Shown here piece by piece: positions 14,309 to 21,199 of a stretch of DNA of 21,199 nt. Location: positions 1-21,199 of the forward strand of contig CAMCTE010000019.1 in assembly GCA_945878385.1 (NCBI GenBank), read 5' to 3'. Numbering within the stretch: position 1 is the stretch's first letter; each line of letters starts with the position of its first letter. The translations under genes were made by a program, and so were the position numbers. This DNA comes from Azohydromonas lata NBRC 102462. GTDB lineage: Bacteria; Pseudomonadota; Gammaproteobacteria; Burkholderiales; Burkholderiaceae_C. The notes under the pieces were generated by a model. The model did not search any database. It worked only from the letters and a program-made list of their open reading frames with translations, and was not told the DNA's origin.

Positions 14309-14791
14309 TCAAGGCCAACCGGGCTGGGCCAGTGCACTCAATCCCGCTTGGTAGGTGTGCCGCTTCACACTGAAGAAGGCCTTGACATGGCGCACATTGG
14401 CGTCTGATGTGAGCAGATGTTGGGTGAAGCGCTGGTAGGCGGGCATGTCGGGCACCTGCACGATGAGCACGAAATCGGGGCCCGAGGACACCTGGTAGCA
14501 CTGCTGCACTTCGGCCTGTTGGCAGGCGAGGCGCGCGAAGGCTTGCAGGGCCTCGTCGCCTTGGCGCTCGAGGCTGACTTCCACGATGGCCACCAGGCCG
14601 GGGCCCAGGGCTTGCGGGTGGATAACGGCGATGGTGCGCTCGATAGCGCCCCGTTCCTTCAGGCGCTTGACGCGCCGCAGGGTGCTGGCGGGCGATAGGC
14701 CGATGCGGGTGGCGAGTTCGAGGTTGGTGAGGTCGGCATCGGCCTGCAGAACCCCCAGGATGCGGTGGTCGGCTTCATCAAGTTCGAACAT
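14309..14791 (-). CDS. Lrp/AsnC-family transcriptional regulator
   Basis: This 160-residue protein has the classic Lrp/AsnC layout. An N-terminal winged helix-turn-helix (about 4-60, DEADHRILGVLQ ... TNLELATRIGLSPASTLRRVKRLKERG) is followed by an alpha-beta RAM/ligand-binding domain (about 68-145) with the conserved YQVSSGPDFVLIVQVPD segment. Members bind amino acids and form octamers or hexadecamers that wrap DNA. It diverges from glmS across a 148-bp AT-rich gap, which is the likely operator for self-control and possibly for glmS. The effector is unknown. There is no clear Shine-Dalgarno site, and the upstream sequence is A/T-rich close to the ATG. Confidence 0.92.
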   Translation of the reverse strand: MFELDEADHRILGVLQADADLTNLELATRIGLSPASTLRRVKRLKERGAIERTIAVIHPQALGPGLVAIVEVSLERQGDEALQAFARLACQQAEVQQCYQVSSGPDFVLIVQVPDMPAYQRFTQHLLTSDANVRHVKAFFSVKRHTYQAGLSALAQPGWP

Positions 14792-14939
14792 ATGGGTCAG
14801 ATATTGAATTTGAATGCAATTTTATTGCTATGAATTGGTGACTCGCAATTAAATTTCTACAAATTGAATAAAACAATACGATCTTGCAGATCGGAATTCA
14901 TATGATGGCGACCGTTTCTGATCACTTTGGAGTGCATCC
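14792..14939. promoter_or_regulatory. AT-rich divergent control region, lrp-family gene / glmS
   Basis: This is the most AT-rich stretch in an otherwise GC-rich window. It contains the inverted repeat GCAAT-TTT-ATTGC (14816-14828), the inverted repeat GATCT-TGC-AGATC (14880-14892), and several TTGAAT/AATTGAA-type words in between. Lrp-family proteins prefer AT-rich, weakly palindromic sites, so I infer binding by the divergent regulator. The glmS Shine-Dalgarno site is GGAG at 14929-14932. Confidence 0.6.
14901..14906 (+). promoter_or_regulatory. -10 box of glmS (TATGAT)
   Basis: TATGAT matches the -10 consensus in five of six positions and would start transcription near 14913, giving a leader of about 27 nt that includes the GGAG ribosome-binding site. 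The -35 region falls near the GATCT/AGATC inverted repeat and is not consensus, which is compatible with an activated or repressed promoter. Confidence 0.5.
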
Positions 14940-16808
14940 ATGTGCGGCATCGTCGGCGCGGTTTCCCAGCGCAACATCGTTCCGGTTCTGATCGAAGGGC
15001 TCAAGCGTCTGGAGTACCGGGGCTACGACTCGTGCGGTGTGGCGGTGCACCAGGATGGCGGCTTGAAGCGCGCGCGCAGCACCTCGCGGGTGGCCGAACT
15101 GCAGCAGCAGGCCGCTGCCGATGGGGTGGCCTCTGGCACCGGCATTGCGCACACCCGATGGGCCACGCACGGGGCGCCGGCGGTGCACAACGCGCACCCG
15201 CATTTCTCGCATGGGCCCCGTGCTGAGGAAGGAACGGCCGGCCGCATCGCCCTGGTGCACAACGGCATCATCGAGAACCACGACGAACTGCGTGCTGAAC
15301 TGCAGGCGCGCGGCTACGCGTTCACCAGCCAAACCGACACCGAGGTCATCGCCCATCTGGTGGACCACCTGTACGCGGGCGACCTGCTGGAAGCCGTGCA
15401 GCAGGCCATTGCCAGGCTGCGCGGCGCCTATGCGATTGCGGTGTTCTGCCGCGATGAACCGAACCGGGTGGTGGGCGCGCGCGAAGGTTCGCCTTTGGTG
15501 CTGGGCGTGGGTGAAGCGGCACAGGGTGAGTTCTTCCTGGCCTCTGACGCCATGGCCTTGGCCGGCGTGACCGACCAGATCGTGTACCTGGAAGAAGGCG
15601 ATGTGGTGGACCTGCAGTTGGGCCGTATGCGCATCAGCGCCAAGGCGGCGGGCAGCGGCCGCTTTGAGACCGTGCAGCGCGAAGTGCGCACGGTGCAGGC
15701 CCACAGCGGCGCGGCCGAGTTGGGCCCCTACCGCCACTACATGCAAAAGGAAATCTTCGAGCAGCCGGTGGCCATTGCGAACACGCTGGATGCGGTGCAG
15801 GACATTCGGCCCGAGTTGTTTGGGGACGGTGCGTACCGCGTGTTCAAGGAAGTGGACTCGGTGCTGATACTGGCGTGCGGCACCAGTTTTTATGCCGGTA
15901 GCGTGGCGAAGTACTGGCTGGAATCGGTGGCGCGCATTCCCTGCCAGGTTGAGATTGCCAGTGAATACCGCTACCGCGACAGCGTGCCCAACCCGCGCAC
16001 GCTGGTGGTGACCATCACGCAAAGCGGGGAAACCGCCGACACGCTGGCCGCCCTGAAGCATGCGCGCTCGCAGGGCATGCTGCACACACTGACGGTGTGC
16101 AATGTGGCCACCAGCGCGATGGTGCGCGAATGTTCGATGGCCTTCATCACGCGCGCCGGTGCTGAGATTGGCGTGGCCTCTACCAAGGCGTTCACCACGC
16201 AGTTGGTGGGCTTGTTCTTGCTGACGCTTTCTTTGGCGCAGGTGCGTGGGCACTTGAGCGACGAGCAGGAACAGCAGTACCTGAAAGAGCTGCGCCATTT
16301 GCCGGTGGCGGTGCAGGCGGTGCTGGCGCTGGAGCCGCAGATCATCGCGTGGTCGCAGGCCTTCACGCCCAAGCAGCATGCGCTGTTCCTGGGCCGCGGC
16401 AGCCACTACCCCGTGGCGCTGGAAGGGGCCTTGAAGCTCAAGGAGATCAGCTACATCCATGCCGAGGCCTACCCGGCTGGCGAATTGAAGCACGGGCCGC
16501 TGGCCTTGGTGGATGCCGATATGCCGGTGGTGACGGTGGCGCCGAACGATGTGCTGCTGGAAAAGCTCAAGAGCAACCTGCAGGAGGTGCGGGCGCGCGG
16601 TGGTGAGTTGTATGTGTTCGCCGATGGCGACACGCGGATTGCGAGCTCAGAGGGTGTGCATGTGATTCGCATGCCGGAGCACTATGGGGTGCTTTCGCCG
16701 ATTCTGCACACCGTGCCGCTGCAGTTGCTGGCGTATCACACGGCTTGTGCGCGGGGGACGGATGTGGACAAGCCGCGGAATTTGGCGAAGAGTGTGACGG
16801 TGGAGTAA
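14940..16808 (+). CDS. glmS: Glucosamine-6-phosphate synthase (glutamine amidotransferase)
   Basis: This 622-residue cytosolic enzyme converts fructose-6-phosphate and glutamine to glucosamine-6-phosphate, the entry to peptidoglycan and LPS aminosugars. The N-terminal glutaminase domain begins MCGIVGAV, with Cys2 as the nucleophile after Met removal, and carries the LEYRGYDSCGVAV block. The isomerase half has two SIS domains, including ACGTSFYAG, TQSGETADTLAALK and the GRGSHYPVALEGALKLKE block. The C-terminus PRNLAKSVTVE is canonical. It is slightly longer than E. coli GlmS (609). ATG 14940 is supported by GGAG 7 nt upstream. It ends 3 bp from the stop of the convergent SDR-fold gene. I saw no GlmS ribozyme, which is a Gram-positive feature. 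Confidence 0.97.
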   Translation: MCGIVGAVSQRNIVPVLIEGLKRLEYRGYDSCGVAVHQDGGLKRARSTSRVAELQQQAAADGVASGTGIAHTRWATHGAPAVHNAHPHFSHGPRAEEGTAGRIALVHNGIIENHDELRAELQARGYAFTSQTDTEVIAHLVDHLYAGDLLEAVQQAIARLRGAYAIAVFCRDEPNRVVGAREGSPLVLGVGEAAQGEFFLASDAMALAGVTDQIVYLEEGDVVDLQLGRMRISAKAAGSGRFETVQREVRTVQAHSGAAELGPYRHYMQKEIFEQPVAIANTLDAVQDIRPELFGDGAYRVFKEVDSVLILACGTSFYAGSVAKYWLESVARIPCQVEIASEYRYRDSVPNPRTLVVTITQSGETADTLAALKHARSQGMLHTLTVCNVATSAMVRECSMAFITRAGAEIGVASTKAFTTQLVGLFLLTLSLAQVRGHLSDEQEQQYLKELRHLPVAVQAVLALEPQIIAWSQAFTPKQHALFLGRGSHYPVALEGALKLKEISYIHAEAYPAGELKHGPLALVDADMPVVTVAPNDVLLEKLKSNLQEVRARGGELYVFADGDTRIASSEGVHVIRMPEHYGVLSPILHTVPLQLLAYHTACARGTDVDKPRNLAKSVTVE

Positions 16809-16811
16809 GCC

Positions 16812-17492
16812 TTATCGCCCCACCCAACCCCCACACACCGGAAACACCTGCCCCACAAAGCAGTGGGCGTGATCACTGCACAGATAGGCCGCAAACATCG
16901 CGTCTTCACGCGCAGCCACGAGCCGCCCAAGCGGCACCTCACGCGCCAGGCGTTCCTGAAAGCGCGGGTTGGCCTGCACTTCCGGTGGGAAGTAGGTGGG
17001 GTTCTCCACGAAATTCTGCGCAATCGCATTGACCTGCACCTGGTGCGGCGCCAGCTCCACGCCCACCGCCTGAACATAGGCCAACTGCGCGCCTCGTGCA
17101 GCGCTGTAGGTGGAGGCGCGCTTCATGCCGCGCAGGGCTGAGGCGCTGCCGATCACGAGAATCTTGCCGCTGCAGCGCGCCACCATCTGGGGTGCTGCTG
17201 CACGCACCAGGCGCGGCAGTGGGTCTACCAAAGCGGCGACGGCGCCGCGCCACTCGTCTTCGCCCACATCGACGGCCGGCGTGGTGGGTGCGTGGAAGGC
17301 CAGGTTGGCCACGAGTACATCGATGTGGCCGGCCTGCTCCACCACCCGTGCGGCCGCATCGAAGCGGGAAAGATCGGCCGTGTTCGCGATAACCTCGGCA
17401 CCTTGCTCTGCGAAGACTTCGCAAAGCGCCGGGCCCATGAAGTCTTCGGCCTGGGTGATCAGCACCCGCTTGCCCGTGAGTGTGTGCATCAT
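16812..17492 (-). CDS. SDR-fold protein with halohydrin dehalogenase motifs
   Basis: This 226-residue short-chain-dehydrogenase-fold protein lacks both standard SDR signatures. In place of TGxxxGxG it has T13-x4-F18-x-G20 (TQAEDFMG). In place of YxxxK it has Tyr129-x3-Arg133, with Ser116 completing S-x12-Y-x3-R. Those two patterns are the published diagnostic motifs of halohydrin dehalogenases, which use a Ser-Tyr-Arg triad and no NAD(P) to make epoxides from vicinal haloalcohols. The C-terminal part (ENPTYFPPEV, NPRF, GQVFPVCGGW) also resembles that family as I remember it. A divergent SDR oxidoreductase is the alternative. The start could be ATG 17492 or 17489; an in-frame ATG at 17516 lies upstream of a -10-like box. 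Confidence 0.75.
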   Translation of the reverse strand: MMHTLTGKRVLITQAEDFMGPALCEVFAEQGAEVIANTADLSRFDAAARVVEQAGHIDVLVANLAFHAPTTPAVDVGEDEWRGAVAALVDPLPRLVRAAAPQMVARCSGKILVIGSASALRGMKRASTYSAARGAQLAYVQAVGVELAPHQVQVNAIAQNFVENPTYFPPEVQANPRFQERLAREVPLGRLVAAREDAMFAAYLCSDHAHCFVGQVFPVCGGWVGR

Positions 17493-17499
17493 GCTGCCC

Positions 17500-17505
17500 A
17501 GTTTA
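17500..17505 (-). promoter_or_regulatory. -10-like box close to the SDR-fold gene start
   Basis: TAAACT on the minus strand ends 7 nt before ATG 17492, and the spacer GGGCAGC has no Shine-Dalgarno site. This geometry favours ATG 17492 over 17516 as the start and suggests a leaderless transcript. On the other strand the ribosome-binding site of the S41 peptidase overlaps its edge. Confidence 0.4.
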
Positions 17506-17515
17506 GGAGGCCTCA

Positions 17516-19033
17516 TTGACCACGACCCCGGGAATTTCCCGCCGCGCCTTTCTGCACCATGGTGGGGCTGCTGTTCTGTGTGGAACTTCGACCGGCTTGA
17601 GCGCGGTTGAAGCCTACACGCCCTACGCCCCGCGCGTGGTGGACGCGGCCGGTGCGCAGGCTGATGTGGAACTGTTGGTGCGGGCCCTGCGCACCATCCA
17701 CCCGGGCCTGACGCGCCGCCGCTCTGCAGACGAAATCGAAGGCGGCTTCGAGCGTCTGCGTGCGGCGGTGCGGGGCCCCGTGGGTGAATTCGAGCTGTAT
17801 CGCGAAATCTCCGCGTTGCTGGCGCTGATTCAGTGCAGCCACACCAAGGCCGATGTGCCTGCCCGATTCGAGCAATGGCGGCGCCAGCATGCCAGCCATC
17901 TGCCCTTGCGCTTTCGCTGGTTGCAGGGACGCATGATCGTGGTGTCGTGTGTGGACCCGCTCTTGGCGCGCGGCAGTGAGGTGCGGGCCATCAACGGGCG
18001 ACCGGTGGCCGATTGGATGCAGGCCCTGGGGCTCTACATCTCGGTAGACGGCCACACGCCGTGGTCGCGCGACGCGAACCTCGCTGATGACGGCGATCTG
18101 ATGGGCAGTGGGTTTGACCACTTTCTTCCGTTCGTGGCGGGCCTGCCTCGCCAGTTTGAATTGGATTGGATGAGCCCGGGAGACCGCCGCGAACGCAGGC
18201 TGCGCCTGGCACCGATTTCATTTGAGGCGTGGCTGAAACTGCCCCGCGAGGGCCGTGCTTGGCGGGCGAACTTGGCCGACGACACGAACTGGCGCATGGT
18301 GCGGCCTCAAACCGGTTACCTGCGGGTGGGTACGTTTGTGAACTACCGAAAGCCAGTGGATGCGCAGGCCCTGTTCAGCCGTGCGATGGGTGAGTTGAAG
18401 GCGCAGGGGGCTCAGCGCTTGATTGTGGACCTGCGTGACAACGGAGGCGGCTCAGATGATGCGGCGCTTGCCTTGTTGGACCACCTGGCCCTGCAGCCTT
18501 ATACCTACCAGCGCGCCATGCGGCTCAAAGCCATCCGCTACGGTGATTTGGAAGCGCACATCGAGACTTGGGGCGACAGGTCAGCCTTGTTCCATGCGCC
18601 TGAGGCCCAGTTCACGCGAACGCCGAACGGCTGGTATGAGCGTCGTGCGCAGGACTTTCCCGCGCAGTTGCAGCCACGCCAGCCTGCAGCGGCCGCCTTT
18701 GATGGCCAGGTGACGGTGCTGACCAGCCCGGTCAATGCATCCGGGGCCACGATGATGATTGCCAAGCTCAAAGACATGGGGCGCGCCCGTTTGCTGGGCG
18801 GCCGCTGCGGCGGCAGCGCCGACGGTCCGACCGCGGGGCGCATCTTCAGCGTGGTGTTGCCAGCCAGTGGCATCCGGGTGCGTGTCCCGGTGGTCTTGAA
18901 TGTGATGGCGGTGGAGCACTTCGATCCCCGTGGGGGCATCACACCCGATGTGTTCGTGGACGAGACGGTGGAAGACTTTCTGATGGGGCATGACCAGGCG
19001 CTGTCGGTGGCGATGCGGGATGGTGTGCCGTGA
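17516..19033 (+). CDS. Tat-signal S41-family peptidase
   Basis: This 505-residue protein starts with a twin-arginine signal, ISRRAFLHHGG (Arg9-Arg10), so it is probably exported folded. The C-terminal half is an S41 (tail-specific protease-like) domain. Its strand-turn motif is LIVDLRDNGGGSDDA (about 302-316), the presumed nucleophile Ser409 lies in SPVNASGATMM, and the domain continues through GRCGGSADGPTAG and the FDPRGGITPDV tail. No clear PDZ domain is seen in the N-terminal part. The start is a rare TTG at 17516, strongly supported by AGGAGG at 17505-17510 with 5-nt spacing. Its promoter must lie inside the divergent SDR-fold gene. The substrate is unknown. Confidence 0.85.
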   Translation: MTTTPGISRRAFLHHGGAAVLCGTSTGLSAVEAYTPYAPRVVDAAGAQADVELLVRALRTIHPGLTRRRSADEIEGGFERLRAAVRGPVGEFELYREISALLALIQCSHTKADVPARFEQWRRQHASHLPLRFRWLQGRMIVVSCVDPLLARGSEVRAINGRPVADWMQALGLYISVDGHTPWSRDANLADDGDLMGSGFDHFLPFVAGLPRQFELDWMSPGDRRERRLRLAPISFEAWLKLPREGRAWRANLADDTNWRMVRPQTGYLRVGTFVNYRKPVDAQALFSRAMGELKAQGAQRLIVDLRDNGGGSDDAALALLDHLALQPYTYQRAMRLKAIRYGDLEAHIETWGDRSALFHAPEAQFTRTPNGWYERRAQDFPAQLQPRQPAAAAFDGQVTVLTSPVNASGATMMIAKLKDMGRARLLGGRCGGSADGPTAGRIFSVVLPASGIRVRVPVVLNVMAVEHFDPRGGITPDVFVDETVEDFLMGHDQALSVAMRDGVP

Positions 19034-19069
19034 ACGCCGAGTGCTGCAAGGCCTGACCATCCCTGCGCT

Positions 19070-21088
19070 TCAGGCCCCGTGCCGCACGAGCCAGCTTTCA
19101 AATTCCGCATACCACTGCAAGGCGTTGTGCGGCTTGAGCACCCAGTGCCCTTCATCCGGAAACCACAAGAGCCGCGCATCCACACCGCGGGCTTTGAGCG
19201 TGTTGTAGTAAGCCAGCCCGTTGTGGTCGGGCACGCGGAAATCCTGCGCGCCGTGGATGACGAAGGTGGGTGTGTCCATCTTCGAGGCGTGCTCGACGGG
19301 GCTTTGCGCGGCCAGCCGTTCGGGCTGATCCCAGTAGGTGCCGGCCAGGTCCTTGTGTCGCTGGGTGTAGGAGTCGGCGCTCCAAGTGGCGCGGCGGTCC
19401 AGCACGCCGGCGTGGCAGATGTAGGCGCGGATCGGGCCCTTGGGCCAGGGCTTCCAGTGACCGTTCATCCACGCCACCAGGAAGCCGCCGTAGCTGGCGC
19501 CTGCGGCATACACCCGTGAGGGGTCGCACCAGAGTTGTCGGCGTATCCAGTTGTCGGCGGCCTTGAGGTCCTTCAATTCCAATTCGCCTTGCCGCCCCAG
19601 GATGCTGATGCGAAAGGCCTCGCCGAAGCCGCTGGAGCCGTGGTAGTTCGTCTGCACCACCACATGCCCCTGCGCGGCAAACACATGCGGGTTCCAGCGG
19701 TAGCTGAAGGTGTCGCCGGACGCGCTGTAGGGCCCGCCGTGGATCACATGCAGGGATGGGCTGGGGCTGCTGCCCTTGTGGTTGGGTGGATAGGTGATCC
19801 ACAGCTGCACCTTCTCACCCAACGCGCCCGTGACGCTGCGCTCTTCGATTGCGCCCAGGCGCACAGTGGCCAGCAGTTCGTCGTTGAATTGTTCCAAGCG
19901 ATGCTCGGCCCCGCCCCGTTTCGCATAGGCGCGTGCCGGATGCTGTGCGCTGTCGCGCACGGTCAGCACCGTGGCCTGCGTGCCGCTGCCTTGCACGCAC
20001 AAGGCCTGCACCCAACCGCCCTTGACTTCACAGGTGAAGCGGCTGTTGGCCACCTCGTGGCGCCAGGCGTGGCAACGGCCCTGGTCTTCGGCGGTGAACC
20101 ACAAGGCCTGCCCGTCCTGCTCCCATTGCAGCGGTGGCTGGGGGTCGTGCTGCCAAGGGCGCGCGTCGGACGGGCGGAAGGCGCGTGTGGCCGGCCATAG
20201 GGCCAGTTGGCCGTAGCTGGCATGGGCAAAGGGCGTGTCGCCCCGCTGCACCGGCGTGGCGATGCACGCGATGTGGGTGCCGGTGGGGCTGTAGCGCGGT
20301 GCATTGAAGTCCCACTGATCATGATGGGCGATGCGCTGGAAGCCGCGGCCCCTGAGGGTGAACTGCACGAGTTCCCACCGCTGGCCACCGGCCTTCACCG
20401 GCTGGGGGTCGTGGGTGAACGCGAGGGTCTTGCCGTCGGGGCTGATGTCGAAACAGGCCAGTCCCGGTTCGTCGCGCGGAAGCTCGTAGCCCGTTGCCTC
20501 GAACAGGTCAATGACCTTGCCTGTGGTGGTGTCCAGCAGGTGCAGGTGCGCCACGCGGCCCTGTGGCAGGTTGGCGTTCCAGTGGCGGTACTGCGTTTCC
20601 TGTGTCACCAGGCCGCTGGCCTTGCGCTGCTTCCATTCCCCTTGTCGCCGGTTCTGGGCGGCTGCGCCCTTGAGTTCAGGCCACACCCAGGCGATGAAGA
20701 CGATGTGGCGGCTGTCGGGCATCCAACGGAAAGCACCGACACCGGGTTGGTAGTGGCTGATGCGCCGCGCCTCGCCACCGTGCCGGGCCATCAGGTAGAG
20801 CTGCGGCGAGGGGTCCTTGTGACCTTCCTGTTCGCGCTCGGCAGTGAAGGCGATGTGGCGGCCATCGGGCGAGTGGGCAGGTGCCCCGTCTCGGGTGCCA
20901 CAGGTGGTGAGTTGCTGCGGTCCACCTGAACCATCGAGCGGCAGCCGCCACAGTGCCGAGCGCATGCGGTTGTGGTCCATGTCCACCTGGCTGACCGTGC
21001 ACACGGCCTCGGTGCCATCGGCTGCCAATGAGGCCGCGCCCAGGCGGTCGAACTTCAGAAGGGTGTCGGCGGTGAGGGTCGGCTTCAT
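19070..21088 (-). CDS. S9-family (prolyl oligopeptidase) peptidase
   Basis: This 672-residue two-domain serine peptidase has an N-terminal beta-propeller of WD40/PD40-like blades (about 20-400; repeated DGxxIAFT-type strands such as SPDGRHIAFT and SPDGKTLAFT) that filters substrates. The C-terminal alpha/beta hydrolase domain carries the triad Ser532 in GASYGGF, Asp616 in GAQDFRVP and His648 in DEGHWV. No signal peptide is visible, so it is likely cytosolic and acts on short peptides (acylaminoacyl- or dipeptidyl-peptidase-like). It is convergent with the S41 peptidase, with 36 bp between stops. Confidence 0.92.
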   Translation of the reverse strand: MKPTLTADTLLKFDRLGAASLAADGTEAVCTVSQVDMDHNRMRSALWRLPLDGSGGPQQLTTCGTRDGAPAHSPDGRHIAFTAEREQEGHKDPSPQLYLMARHGGEARRISHYQPGVGAFRWMPDSRHIVFIAWVWPELKGAAAQNRRQGEWKQRKASGLVTQETQYRHWNANLPQGRVAHLHLLDTTTGKVIDLFEATGYELPRDEPGLACFDISPDGKTLAFTHDPQPVKAGGQRWELVQFTLRGRGFQRIAHHDQWDFNAPRYSPTGTHIACIATPVQRGDTPFAHASYGQLALWPATRAFRPSDARPWQHDPQPPLQWEQDGQALWFTAEDQGRCHAWRHEVANSRFTCEVKGGWVQALCVQGSGTQATVLTVRDSAQHPARAYAKRGGAEHRLEQFNDELLATVRLGAIEERSVTGALGEKVQLWITYPPNHKGSSPSPSLHVIHGGPYSASGDTFSYRWNPHVFAAQGHVVVQTNYHGSSGFGEAFRISILGRQGELELKDLKAADNWIRRQLWCDPSRVYAAGASYGGFLVAWMNGHWKPWPKGPIRAYICHAGVLDRRATWSADSYTQRHKDLAGTYWDQPERLAAQSPVEHASKMDTPTFVIHGAQDFRVPDHNGLAYYNTLKARGVDARLLWFPDEGHWVLKPHNALQWYAEFESWLVRHGA

Positions 21089-21094
21089 CCCCTC

Positions 21095-21100
21095 AGTATC
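21095..21100 (-). promoter_or_regulatory. -10-like box close to the S9 peptidase start
   Basis: GATACT on the minus strand ends 6 nt before the ATG. The spacer GAGGGG resembles a Shine-Dalgarno core but sits too close to the ATG to serve well as one. The geometry matches the other -10-like boxes in this window. Confidence 0.35.
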
Positions 21101-21130
21101 GCGGCGGCGCCGCGCTTTGTGGAGGCCCGA

Positions 21131-21199
21131 TCAGATGTTGGCGCTGAAGCGCGCCAGGATGGGTGCGTGCTGGCGCGGCCACTCCTGCAGGGCGGCGGT
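21131..21199 (-). CDS. 3' end of an unidentified protein gene
   Basis: On the minus strand the frame is open from the window edge to a TGA at 21133-21131 and gives 22 residues, TAALQEWPRQHAPILARFSA followed by NI. The composition is protein-like and the reading frame agrees with the local codon bias. The family cannot be told from so short a tail. It would be transcribed toward the S9 peptidase gene, 42 bp upstream of that start. Confidence 0.4.
   Translation of the reverse strand, partial: TAALQEWPRQHAPILARFSANI

Noticed and set aside
14922..16493. 523-codon open frame antisense to glmS
   Set aside because: Its composition is that of a GC-rich shadow frame (His, Arg, Ala) and glmS on the other strand is certain.
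1..21199. CRISPR array, tRNA or rRNA genes, insertion sequences
   Set aside because: No regularly spaced repeats, no cloverleaf-like sequence, no transposase-like protein and no rRNA-like sequence were seen on either strand.

Overview
The window is GC-rich, densely packed chromosomal DNA from a betaproteobacterium. Three things point to Burkholderiales, probably Comamonadaceae: an S-adenosylhomocysteine (SAH) riboswitch in front of ahcY, the dapF-DUF484-xerC cluster preceded by two LpxL-type acyltransferases divergent from metK, and the overall style (overlapping convergent genes, few Shine-Dalgarno sites). The family assignment is an inference; no rRNA or other taxonomic marker is present. 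I saw no tRNA, rRNA, CRISPR array, insertion sequence or prophage gene.

Layout. Positions 1-129 hold the tail of an unidentified gene. From 126 to 3498 on the minus strand lies a methyl-cycle operon: SAH riboswitch, ahcY, tlyA, metF. An MFS transporter (plus strand) and a Tat-exported amidase (minus strand) converge at 4830. metK (6517-7695, minus) has a clear intrinsic terminator and a roughly 115-nt structured leader that looks like a cis-regulatory RNA. Divergent from it are two tandem lipid A acyltransferase-like genes, then dapF, a DUF484 gene and xerC, which are translationally coupled by 4-bp overlaps, and then the 23S rRNA methyltransferase gene rlmI.

A Phd/YefM-PIN (VapC-type) toxin-antitoxin pair lies on the minus strand at 13580-14208 and is preceded by a large nested palindrome. 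An Lrp/AsnC regulator diverges from glmS across an AT-rich intergenic region. After glmS come a minus-strand short-chain-dehydrogenase-fold gene, a divergent Tat-signal S41 peptidase, and a cytosolic S9 prolyl-oligopeptidase-family enzyme. The window closes with the tail of another minus-strand gene.

How the genes fit together. AhcY, MetF and MetK make or recycle SAM, homocysteine and methyl groups. TlyA and RlmI consume SAM to methylate rRNA. The acyltransferases, DapF and GlmS supply the cell envelope (lipid A, meso-diaminopimelate, glucosamine-6-phosphate).

The most notable observations are these. The SDR-fold protein at 16812-17492 carries both published signature motifs of halohydrin dehalogenases (T-x4-F-x-G and S-x12-Y-x3-R) instead of the normal SDR motifs. 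The metK leader can adopt mutually exclusive pairings. Several genes have a -10-like hexamer ending only 6-7 nt before the start codon with no Shine-Dalgarno site, which suggests leaderless mRNAs. The toxin-antitoxin operator palindrome spans about 64 bp. RlmI contains an in-frame 12-nt triplicate.
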